A stretch of 33,780 nucleotides of DNA from CAZOEL01 sp964578835 (GTDB lineage Bacteria > Desulfobacterota > Syntrophobacteria > Syntrophobacterales > Syntrophobacteraceae). A program made the position numbers and the translations under genes. The notes below the pieces were generated by a model, which was given only the letters and a program-made list of their open reading frames with translations, was not told the origin of the DNA and made no database searches. This document shows positions 15,698 to 23,706 of the stretch, piece after piece. How positions within the stretch are numbered: position 1 is the stretch's first letter; every line of letters starts with the position of its first letter. The stretch spans positions 1 through 33,780 of the forward strand of contig CAZOEL010000075.1 of NCBI GenBank assembly GCA_964578835.1, in the 5' to 3' direction.

Positions 15698-17462
15698 TTG
15701 GTTTCACCCATCAGTTTTATTCATTCTCGGAGCTTTTCCAATTCCTTTTCTGCGGGGAAAAGCGCAGCGGGCTTATGTGCTGCTGATTCCCTTCCTTGCA
15801 ATTGTCACCATCTTCTCGATGACCCCGGGAACCTACTGGACGTACAATTTTCTGGGGAGCGAGCTCACTTTCGGGGCAGTGGATAAGCTGAGCCTGGTCT
15901 TTGGCTGGGTGTTCACCATTGCTGCTCTGATCGGCATGGTGTACGCGCTGCACATTGACGATCCCGGCCAGCATGTGGCTGCGTTCCTGTATATCGGCGG
16001 ATCGCTTGGGGTCACCTTTGCCGGAGACTACTTCACTCTGTTCGTCTTCTGGGAGTTGATGGCCTTCGCCTCTGCCTTCCTTATTTTCGCCAAGCGCGAT
16101 AAGGCTGCGATTGACGCGGGGTATCGCTACATTCTGGTTCACATTTTCGGGGGCGTCTGTCTCCTCGGCGGCATCATCCTCCATTACATTCAGTATAAAT
16201 CGATTGCAGTCGGCCCACTCGACCATGATGGCAGCCTGTCTTTCTACCTCATGATGATTGGCGTCATAGTCAACGCGGCCGTCCCGCCGCTTCACGCCTG
16301 GCTGACCGACGCATATCCCGAGGGGACGGTCACCGGCTCGGTTTTCATGTCCGCCTTCACCACCAAAACCGCGGTTTATGTGCTGGTGCGCATGTTCCCT
16401 GGAACAGAGCTGCTGGTCTGGATGGGCACGATCATGGCCCTCTACGGCGTTGTTTATGCGGTTCTCGAAAATGACTGCAGAAGACTTCTTGCCTATCACA
16501 TCATAAGCCAGGTCGGGTACATGGTCGCCGGCGTCGGCATAGGGACCGACATGTCGCTCAACGGCTCCGTCTCGCACGCTTTTGCGCACATCCTCTATAA
16601 AGGGCTGTTGTTCATGGGCGCGGGCGCCGTTATCGAGATGACCGGCAGGCGGAAGCTCACTGAGCTTGGTGGGCTGTATAGGACGATGCCCATCACTCTT
16701 GTCTTGTACATGGTGGGAGGGTTTGCGATCTCCGCCTTCCCGCTCTTTAGCGGGTTTGTTACGAAATCGATGGTTGTTTCGGGCGCAGCCCACGATCATC
16801 GACCGGCGGTTGCGCTCCTCCTGACGCTTGCATCCGCTGGAACGTTCCTGCACACCGGCCTCAAGCTCCCGTACTACATGTTCTTTGGAAAGGATTCGGG
16901 ACTGGAAGCCAAGGAGCCTCCAACCAATATGTTGATTGCGATGGGAATGGCGGCATTCCTTTGCATAGGGATCGGCGTTCTTCCCGGACCGCTCTATAGT
17001 CTGCTCCCATTCCCGGTTCATTTCGAGCCTTATACGGGAGACCATGTCACGAGCGCTCTCGGCATTCTTCTCTTCACCGGGCTTGGATTCTTCATGCTGC
17101 TGAGCAAGCTCGATCCCGAGCCGACGATCAGTGTTGATACCGATGTGGTCTATCGCAAAGGTAGTAGATTGTTCATGTGGTTTGTCAATAAGCCGCTTTC
17201 CGCTTATGAAGACTACCTGAGCAATATTTACAATACGTGGTTCTCAAGGGTTACGCTCTTTTTCTCTTATTGGTTCGCGCGTGTCTTCGACGTTCGTGGA
17301 ATTGATGGAATAGTCAATGGTGTGGCGGAATTCTTCATCAACCTGGCCGGCAACCTGCGGGTGACCGCGACCGGATTGTTGAGAAACTATGCGGTTACGA
17401 TGCTGATCGGCTGCGTCGTTATCATCAGTTACTATCTATTAATCTTTTTGATGAGACTATGA
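15690..17462 (+). CDS. NuoL/MrpD-like antiporter subunit with NuoL-type C-terminal extension (590 aa)
   Basis: A NuoL/M/N-superfamily protein. Glu122 in helix 5 (LFVFWELMAFAS) and Lys226 in helix 8 (FTTKTAVYVLVR) are present, but the lysine expected in the broken helix 7 is Asn195 (VIVNAAVPPLHAWL). After about residue 475 comes a C-terminal extension of some 115 residues, with a long amphipathic stretch (KPLSAYEDYLSNIYNTWFSR, GIDGIVNGVAEFFINLAGNL) and a last membrane helix, as in the NuoL lateral arm. So it occupies the NuoL slot by shape and position before nuoM, while its core is MrpD-like. It overlaps the small gene upstream by eight bases and nuoM by four. Confidence 0.88.
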   Translation: MIDWFHPSVLFILGAFPIPFLRGKAQRAYVLLIPFLAIVTIFSMTPGTYWTYNFLGSELTFGAVDKLSLVFGWVFTIAALIGMVYALHIDDPGQHVAAFLYIGGSLGVTFAGDYFTLFVFWELMAFASAFLIFAKRDKAAIDAGYRYILVHIFGGVCLLGGIILHYIQYKSIAVGPLDHDGSLSFYLMMIGVIVNAAVPPLHAWLTDAYPEGTVTGSVFMSAFTTKTAVYVLVRMFPGTELLVWMGTIMALYGVVYAVLENDCRRLLAYHIISQVGYMVAGVGIGTDMSLNGSVSHAFAHILYKGLLFMGAGAVIEMTGRRKLTELGGLYRTMPITLVLYMVGGFAISAFPLFSGFVTKSMVVSGAAHDHRPAVALLLTLASAGTFLHTGLKLPYYMFFGKDSGLEAKEPPTNMLIAMGMAAFLCIGIGVLPGPLYSLLPFPVHFEPYTGDHVTSALGILLFTGLGFFMLLSKLDPEPTISVDTDVVYRKGSRLFMWFVNKPLSAYEDYLSNIYNTWFSRVTLFFSYWFARVFDVRGIDGIVNGVAEFFINLAGNLRVTATGLLRNYAVTMLIGCVVIISYYLLIFLMRL

Positions 17463-19051
17463 TGAATTCGTCGAATTTTCCAATTCTGTCCGTTATCACG
17501 TATTTGCCGCTGCTGGGAGTATTGGCTGTATGCCTGATCGACAGCAAACGACGCGACCTTATTCGGTGGGTTGCGTTCCTAGCGGCTGTCGTGACATTCC
17601 TGGTGTCGCTGCCACTTTACTTCAAGTTCGATTCCGCCCTTTGGGAGATGCAGTTCGTCGAGAACGTTCCATGGATCCCGGATTTCGGTGTCAATTACCA
17701 TATGGGCATCGACGGCATCAGCCTCCTGCTCATCCTTATGACAACCTTCCTGTCCGCGCTGGCCATCCTTTCCACCTGGTCCGCCGTGGAAGAGGGGGTC
17801 AAGGGATACATGGCGTCTTTACTCTTCCTTGAGACGGGAATGCTGGGGGTTTTTTGCGCTCTTGACTTCGTCGTTTTTTATGTCTTCTGGGAAGTCATGC
17901 TCATTCCGATGTACTTTATCATCGGAATTTGGGGTGGTCCGCGCAGGATTTACGCCGCCGTGAAGTTCTTCATATACACCATGGCTGGCAGCGTCCTGAT
18001 GCTTGTTGCGATTTTGGTGCTTGTGTTCCTCTATTACAAGGCCACCGGGACACTCACCTTCGATGTCCTTACGTATTATAACCTCGGTCTTCCCTATAAC
18101 GTTCAGTTCTGGTTGTTCCTTGCTTTCTTCCTTGCGTTTGCTATCAAGGTGCCCATGTTTCCATTCCACACATGGCTTCCGGATGCTCACGTAGAAGCGC
18201 CGACAGCGGGCAGCGTCATTCTTGCCGGCGTTCTTCTGAAGATGGGGACCTACGGATTCCTTCGTTTCAGCCTGCCGATCTTTTCGCAAGCGAGCGTCGA
18301 CTTCATACCGGTGATCTTCGTTCTTTCCGTAATCGGGATCATTTATGGCGCGCTTGTCTCCATTGCGCAGGACGACATCAAAAAGCTTGTCGCTTATTCG
18401 AGCGTCAGTCATCTCGGCTACTGTATGCTCGGGATGTTTGCCCTCAACGTCGAAGGTCTCAAGGGCAGCATCATCCAAATGGTCAACCATGGATTGAGCA
18501 CAGGCGCCCTCTTCATGCTCGTCGGCATGCTGTATGAGCGCAGGCATACAAGGCTAATTTCCGAATACGGCGGGGTGCTTAAGGTAATGCCTATTTTTGG
18601 AGGGCTTTTCCTGCTCGTCGCCTTCTCTTCGATGGGCGTTCCCGGGCTGAACGGGTTCGTAGGCGAGCTTCTTATTCTTATTGGCGCTTTCAAAGCGTCC
18701 GTCTGGTACGGTTTGGCCGCAACCCTCGGTCTTGTACTCGGGGCTGTATATCTCCTCTGGATGTACAAGCGGGTCATGTACGGGAACATCACCAAGGAAG
18801 AAAACCTGAAGTTGAAAGACATGACCGGGCGTGAATTCGCCTATCTTTTACCGATTATCGTTTTCATCGTTTGGATTGGCGTTTCCCCTAAACCTTTCCT
18901 GGATAAGATGGATGCCTCGGTGCAGCATCTGGTTCAGGTTGTGAACAACCAGGGAACAAAGCAGGCGGCTGCCAAACTGGATGCAGGGTTGCAGACAACC
19001 AAGGTTTCAAGCAAAAGCCCTGAAAAACATGGCGCGGAGCAAAGGCGATAG
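17459..19051 (+). CDS. nuoM: Complex I subunit NuoM (530 aa)
   Basis: An antiporter-like proton-pumping subunit. The residues needed for pumping align with those of E. coli: Glu145 (YVFWEVMLIPMY), Lys230 in the broken helix 7 (FAIKVPMFPFHTWLPDAHVEAP) and Lys261 in helix 8 (LLKMGTYGF). VSHLGYCMLG and NGFVGELLIL are further family signatures. It is a little longer than usual at the C-terminus, with a Lys/Gln/Ala-rich tail (about residues 495-530) that is probably unstructured. The ATG overlaps the previous stop (ATGA). Confidence 0.97.
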   Translation: MMNSSNFPILSVITYLPLLGVLAVCLIDSKRRDLIRWVAFLAAVVTFLVSLPLYFKFDSALWEMQFVENVPWIPDFGVNYHMGIDGISLLLILMTTFLSALAILSTWSAVEEGVKGYMASLLFLETGMLGVFCALDFVVFYVFWEVMLIPMYFIIGIWGGPRRIYAAVKFFIYTMAGSVLMLVAILVLVFLYYKATGTLTFDVLTYYNLGLPYNVQFWLFLAFFLAFAIKVPMFPFHTWLPDAHVEAPTAGSVILAGVLLKMGTYGFLRFSLPIFSQASVDFIPVIFVLSVIGIIYGALVSIAQDDIKKLVAYSSVSHLGYCMLGMFALNVEGLKGSIIQMVNHGLSTGALFMLVGMLYERRHTRLISEYGGVLKVMPIFGGLFLLVAFSSMGVPGLNGFVGELLILIGAFKASVWYGLAATLGLVLGAVYLLWMYKRVMYGNITKEENLKLKDMTGREFAYLLPIIVFIVWIGVSPKPFLDKMDASVQHLVQVVNNQGTKQAAAKLDAGLQTTKVSSKSPEKHGAEQRR

Positions 19052-19054
19052 CTT

Positions 19055-20533
19055 ATGGAACAAGTGATGGCAACTATCAATTTGAATGCTTTACTTCCGG
19101 AAATCATATTGACATTGGTTTCACTGGCGATTCTTTTGCTGCAGGCATTCGACAACCCGAAGTTCAAGGATTGGTACGGATATCTCTGTTTTATTGGCGT
19201 GGCGGCAGCGCTCGCAGTGGTGCTGAAGTCGCCTGCCGGCTTGGACGCGCGCGCCGTTGAATATTCCTTCAGCGGAATGTGGGTTGTTGACAATTACGGC
19301 CGGTTCTTCAAGGTGATATTCCTGCTCGGCACCGGGCTTACCATTCTCATCTCGATGAAGTATCTTGAAAATGAGTCAATGCCGAGAGGCGAATATTACG
19401 CGCTCATTCTGTTTGCCACCCTGGGCATGATGATTATGGCCGGCGGCGCCGAGCTCATCACTATCTTCATCGGCGTAGAGCTGATGTCGATATCCTTGTA
19501 CGTGCTCGCGGGATATACCAGATCGCGGCTTATATCCAATGAGGCCGCGCTGAAATACTTCCTTTTGGGGTCCTTTGCGACCGGGTTCCTGCTTTATGGC
19601 ATTGCGCTCCTATACGGCTCCACCGGGACTAGCGAAATCAAAGGCATAGCGAGCTTTATCGCTAAAAGCGGCTTTCAAAGCCCCACGATTATCATCGGCA
19701 TGGCTCTTCTGATTATTGGATTTGGGTTTAAAACCGCTTCTGTTCCCTTCCATATGTGGACGCCGGATGTCTACGAAGGGGCGCCCGCTCCGATAACGGC
19801 GTTCATGTCTGCTGGTCCGAAGGCTGCCGCGTTCGCCGCTTTTGCGCGAGTGTTTATGGAAGCTCTGCCTTCGCTGCAAACCGAATGGACTGTGGTAATC
19901 TGGGTGATGGCCGCTCTTACGATGACCGTTGGAAATGTCATTGCTCTGGTTCAAGACAACATCAAGCGCATGTTAGCCTATTCGAGCATCGCTCATGCCG
20001 GCTATGTTCTGGTGGCGTTTTTGAGCGCCGGGGAGCTCGGCATTACCAGCATTCTCTATTACATGCTCGCATACACCTTCATGAATATTGGGGCCTTCGC
20101 CATCATCACGGTTCTTGCGGGAAAAGGAGAAGAGAGAGTTCGGATCCAAGATTATCGAGGATTCGGATACAAGCACCCCTATGCGGCGTTGGCGATGAGC
20201 CTTTTCCTCTTTTCTCTTGCGGGAATACCCCCGACAGGCGGTTTCATGGGCAAATTCTACATTTTTTCCGCCGCCGTTAAAGAGGGTTTTATCGGGCTCG
20301 CGATTATAGGGGTTATCAACAGCGTCGTTTCGGTTTATTATTATCTCCGTGTTACAGTTGCGATGTACATGGAGCCCCCTGTGGTTATACAGGAGAGTGA
20401 AGCGCCGGCATTGATTTTTTCGCCCGCTCTTGTCCTTGCGGTTTTCATCTCTGCTTATGGCGTGCTATCTCTGGGACTTTTTCCTTCAACCTATGTTGCA
20501 ATTGTCAAGCAGACTTTTCTTGCATTGCATTAG
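19055..20533 (+). CDS. nuoN: Complex I subunit NuoN (492 aa)
   Basis: An antiporter-like subunit nearest the peripheral arm. Its charged residues include Glu142 (FIGVELMSISLYVLAGY), Lys226 in helix 7 (GFGFKTASVPFHMWTPDVYEGAP) and Lys256 in helix 8 (SAGPKAAAFAAF). SSIAHAGYVLVA and LAGIPPTGGFMGKFYIF are diagnostic. Two ATGs are possible; the first, at 19055, three bases after nuoM, has AAAGGCG before it. It is the last clear nuo gene. A 94-base gap with its own promoter-like sequence separates it from the formate dehydrogenase. Confidence 0.97.
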   Translation: MEQVMATINLNALLPEIILTLVSLAILLLQAFDNPKFKDWYGYLCFIGVAAALAVVLKSPAGLDARAVEYSFSGMWVVDNYGRFFKVIFLLGTGLTILISMKYLENESMPRGEYYALILFATLGMMIMAGGAELITIFIGVELMSISLYVLAGYTRSRLISNEAALKYFLLGSFATGFLLYGIALLYGSTGTSEIKGIASFIAKSGFQSPTIIIGMALLIIGFGFKTASVPFHMWTPDVYEGAPAPITAFMSAGPKAAAFAAFARVFMEALPSLQTEWTVVIWVMAALTMTVGNVIALVQDNIKRMLAYSSIAHAGYVLVAFLSAGELGITSILYYMLAYTFMNIGAFAIITVLAGKGEERVRIQDYRGFGYKHPYAALAMSLFLFSLAGIPPTGGFMGKFYIFSAAVKEGFIGLAIIGVINSVVSVYYYLRVTVAMYMEPPVVIQESEAPALIFSPALVLAVFISAYGVLSLGLFPSTYVAIVKQTFLALH

Positions 20534-20551
20534 GGAAAAAACTGGGCTTTG

Positions 20552-20582
20552 TTGACATCGCCCTTGATTTGGATCAGATAAT
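20552..20582 (+). promoter_or_regulatory. Candidate sigma70-type promoter upstream of the formate dehydrogenase
   Basis: A perfect TTGACA (20552-20557) and GATAAT (20577-20582; five of six) are separated by 19 bases, slightly long. The -10 overlaps a small inverted repeat, GATAA-TTTA-TTATC (20577-20590), that could bind a regulator. The gene could be expressed both alone and by read-through from nuo. Confidence 0.45.
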
Positions 20583-20627
20583 TTATTATCCGAAATGCCA
20601 CACTTGTTGGGAAGAAAGCAGGCAGAT

Positions 20628-23300
20628 ATGAGTATGGTAAAGCTGACAATTGATGGCAAGGAAGTCACTGCCAAGGCGGATAGTACGGTTCTTGAGGCCG
20701 CGCGAAGCGCCGGCATTGAAATTCCGACGCTCTGCTACCATGAGAGGCTCAATCCAATTGGGTCTTGCGGGATGTGCGTTGTCGAAATCAGCGGGAACGG
20801 AAAGGCCGTTGAGGCATGTTCCACTCCCGTTGCTGAAGGGATTACAGTCACCACCAATTCAGATTCTCTCTTTCGGCTTCGGCAGGATGCGCTTAAACGA
20901 CTACTGGTGAGCCACCCGCTGGATTGCCCGATCTGCGACAAAGCCGGAGAGTGCGTTCTACAGGATCTGGTTTTCGAGTACGGCATCACAGCCGAGGGTT
21001 ACCGCGCTCCGGAAAAGCGCCAAGAGGCTGTTTACGCCACTCCTTTGATCAAGTATTGGCCCGATCGCTGTATACAATGTCAGAGATGCAGCACGGCTTG
21101 TCGCGAGATCAAGGGGGCGTGCGCTATTGATTTTACCGAGGCTGAAGGGAGGCTTCAGCTTTCTGTCGACCCGCAAAAATGCGTGTCGTGCGGTGAATGC
21201 ATGCAGGTGTGTCCTACCGGCGCTTTGACGGAAAATGTTAGCCGCGCCAAGGGTCGCGCTTTCCTCGTCGACAAAGTGCCTACCACGTGTACCTATTGCG
21301 GCTGTGGCTGCCAGATGGAGCTCAATGTTCTGGGCAACGAAGTCGTAAGTGTTTCTGGTAGGAACGACGCCGGAATCAATCAGGGAAGTCTGTGTGTGAA
21401 GGGGCGTTTCGGGTATGAGTTCATCAGCAGCGATAACCGTCTGACGAAGCCGCTTATCAAAAAGGACGGGTCGTTTGTTGAAGCCAGTTGGGATGAGGCA
21501 CTTCGGCTGATTGCCAAGAAATTCTCCCAGATCAAAAAGGAACATGGCCCCGATGCTTTCGGTGGGTTGGCTTCCGCCAGGTGCACGAACGAAGACAATT
21601 ATATCTTTCAAAAATTTATGCGCGCGGTGATCGGAACGAATAATGTCGATCATTGCGCTCGTCTCTGACACTCCTCTACGGTGGCAGGGCTTGCCGCCAC
21701 GTTTGGAAGCGGAGCAATGACCAATCCTCTGAAGGATGTCTTGAATTCCAAAGTCATCCTCATAACGGGGACGAATACGACTGAAAACCACCCGATCATC
21801 GGCAATTATATTCACGAAGCCGTCACCAAGCGTGGCGCCAAGCTCATCGTCATCGACCCGAGAAGAATAAAGCTTGTCGATATTGCGCACCTGTGGCTGC
21901 GGCCTCGGGTAGGGACAAACGTCGCCTGGATCAATGGTTTGATGAACGTCATCATCAGCGAGAATCTTCAGGCGAAGGCCTTCATAGAGTCGAGAACCAC
22001 CGGGTTCGATGATTTGAAGGAATGTGTGGCAAAATACACGCCTGAGCATGTTGCCGGCATCACCGGGATTCCTTCTAAGGATCTCATTGCGGCGGCGCGG
22101 TTGTTCGCTACGGAAACACCGGGATCGATTCTCTACGCCATGGGCATAACGCAGCATACGAGCGGCACCAATAATGTGAAGTGCCTTGCGTCTCTTTCCA
22201 TGCTCTGTGGAAATCTGGGCATGGCAGGAGGCGGCGTGAATCCGTTGCGCGGTCAGAATAATGTTCAGGGCGCTTGCGACATGGGAGGGCTTCCAAACGT
22301 TTTCACCGGCTACCAGGTTGTCACGGACGATGCGGTTCGTGAGAAATTCTCGAAGGCCTGGAATGTTTCTTCTTTGCCCGACAAGGTGGGGTTGACTGTG
22401 ACCGAGATGATTCCCGCCGCCGGCAAGACGATCAAGGCCATGTACATCATGGGTGAAAACCCGCTCCTGAGCGATGCGGACGTTGACCATGTAGGCAAAT
22501 GTCTGTCGAAGTTGGACTTCCTTGTGGTTCAGGATATTTTTATGACGGAGACTGCAAAGCTGGCCGACGTTGTTTTGCCGAGCGGCTGCTTCGCTGAAAA
22601 AGAAGGCACTTTCACCAATACTGAGCGCAAGGTGCTGCGGGTGCGTAAGGCGGTCGACGCTCCTGGTGAAGCCATGACCGATTTCGACATTATTTCGGCT
22701 ATCGCCAGGAAAATGGGCTATGGCATGGATTACGCGGGCGCCTCTGCGATCATGGAGGAAATCAACAGCGTCACGCCCAGCTATGGCGGCATAACCTATC
22801 GTAGAATCGATAAAGAAGGGTTGACTTGGCCGTGCCCTACTGAAGAGCATCCCGGCACGCCTATTCTTCATGCCCAGGCCTTCACCAGGGGAAAAGGCGT
22901 ATTCTTCCCTATTGAATATCAACCTTCAGCAGAGCTGCCCGACGCTGAATATCCTTTCGTTTTGACGACGGGGCGCGTACATGCGCACTACCATACCGGG
23001 ACGATGACCCGGAAGGGGAATGCTCTCAACCGCTTATATCCTGAAGCATTGGCGGAGATCAATTCAGAGGACGCAAAAGCCCTCAACCTGAATAGCGGAG
23101 ATTTCGTCAATATCATCTCCAGGCGCGGAAGCATGAGAATCAAAGCTCTGGTCTGCGACACCACTGACCGGGGAGTGGCTTTTGTACCTTTCCATTTCTT
23201 TGAAGCTGCGGTCAATAAGCTCACAAATAACGCGTTGGATCCAGTCTCTAAGATCCCTGAGCTTAAGATCTGCGCCGTCAGAATTGAAAAAGAAGCCTAG
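20628..23300 (+). CDS. fdhF: Selenocysteine formate dehydrogenase alpha subunit with NuoG-like Fe-S N-terminus (890 aa, TGA at 21666 read as Sec347)
   Basis: A molybdenum/tungsten-bis-MGD enzyme oxidising formate to CO2 (or the reverse). The frame is broken only by a TGA at 21666-21668 and resumes at once as UHSSTVAGLAATFGSGAMTN, matching E. coli FdhF around Sec140 (CARVUHGPSVAGL). Domains: [2Fe-2S] (Cys36, 47, 50, 64); NuoG-type His-Cys3 cluster (His96, Cys100, 103, 109); two [4Fe-4S] clusters (Cys148/151/154/158 and 185/188/191/195); the Mo-domain cluster (Cys221, 224, 228, 256); Sec347-His348; VNPLRGQNNVQGACDMG with Arg541, equivalent to E. coli Arg333; and a C-terminal cofactor-binding domain. 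Length resembles Moorella-type FdhA. Start at 20628 preferred (AGG five bases before); ATGs at 20595 and 20634 are alternatives. No NADH-binding beta subunit gene accompanies it. Confidence 0.95.
21666..21698 (+). promoter_or_regulatory. Bacterial SECIS element with its UGA(Sec) codon
   Basis: Directly after the TGA, GGTGGCA (21680-21686) and TGCCGCC (21692-21698) pair over seven positions, one a G-T wobble, around the five-base loop GGGCT. The loop begins with GG, as in the E. coli fdhF SECIS (GGUCU), and lies 18 bases after the UGA, the same distance as in fdhF. SelB binds this hairpin and places Sec-tRNA at the UGA. The organism must therefore carry selA, selB, selC and selD elsewhere. Confidence 0.9.
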
Positions 23301-23307
23301 CGCATAA

Positions 23308-23338
23308 AAAGGCGCTCAGGAAATCCCTGAGCGCCTTT
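23308..23338 (+). terminator. Strong hairpin terminator after fdhF
   Basis: AAAGGCGCTCAGG (23308-23320) and CCTGAGCGCCTTT (23326-23338) pair perfectly over 13 bases around AAATC, eight bases after the stop codon. With A-runs on the left and T-runs on the right it could work on both strands. It marks the end of the nuo-fdh block. Confidence 0.85.
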
Positions 23339-23451
23339 AAAGCATGAAATTTCCGTTTCAAATGCGTTTCATGGTTCCTGCTTCAAAATGGTCTGCCTGA
23401 TGTGGAATCTATTGCAGCCCATCCCTTCCGATTTCTTAATGCAGCAGCATT

Positions 23452-23596
23452 GGGGAGAGGGCAGGGTGAGCAAGAGGAGATCCATTTTTAGAAGAATGCT
23501 TCCCTCAATTTCAAAAGAATACTTCCCTCACCCCGACCCTCTCCCTGAGGGAGAGGGGGCCCGCTTCCACAGGAAGAAACAAAGTTGACGGTCCAC
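23452..23596. repeat. Dispersed palindromic repeat, copy 2, with inverted partial arm
   Basis: Bases 23531-23596 are a near copy of window positions 1-66 (three mismatches). The left arm at 23452-23470 (GGGGAGAGGGCAGGGTGAG) is nearly the reverse complement of 23527-23546, with one indel and two mismatches, giving the whole about 145 bases the look of a small non-autonomous element with inverted ends. No transposase is nearby. Confidence 0.7.
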
Positions 23597-23706
23597 GTGC
23601 GGATTTACGGCTTCTTCGTCGCGACTGGAAGCAAGCTTCTACAGGGATGACGTCCCTGCGTTTGCTTTTATTGCAATGGGTGCCGGTTGCAATGGCTCAG
23701 GCTCAG

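Larger units (their letters stand above)
23301..23706. other. Intergenic region between convergent fdhF and hybrid kinase
   Basis: The stretch holds no gene I can support. It contains the fdhF terminator (23308-23338), the second copy of the palindromic repeat (23531-23596) with an inverted partial match at 23452-23470, and a 15-base direct repeat, AGAATGCTTCCCTCA / AGAATACTTCCCTCA, at 23493 and 23516 (23-base period). Confidence 0.75.

Noticed and set aside
15717..17045. 442-codon minus-strand open frame
   Set aside because: Antisense to the NuoL-like gene, very rich in charged and His/Arg residues, no recognisable domain.
20595..21668. Truncated NuoG-like gene followed by a separate oxidoreductase gene starting at 21681
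   Set aside because: Both parts are in one frame, the only interruption is a TGA at the known Sec position, and a SECIS hairpin follows.
20958..22922. 654-codon open frame on the minus strand
   Set aside because: It lies wholly antisense to the formate dehydrogenase and shows no family motifs; it is a shadow of codon bias.
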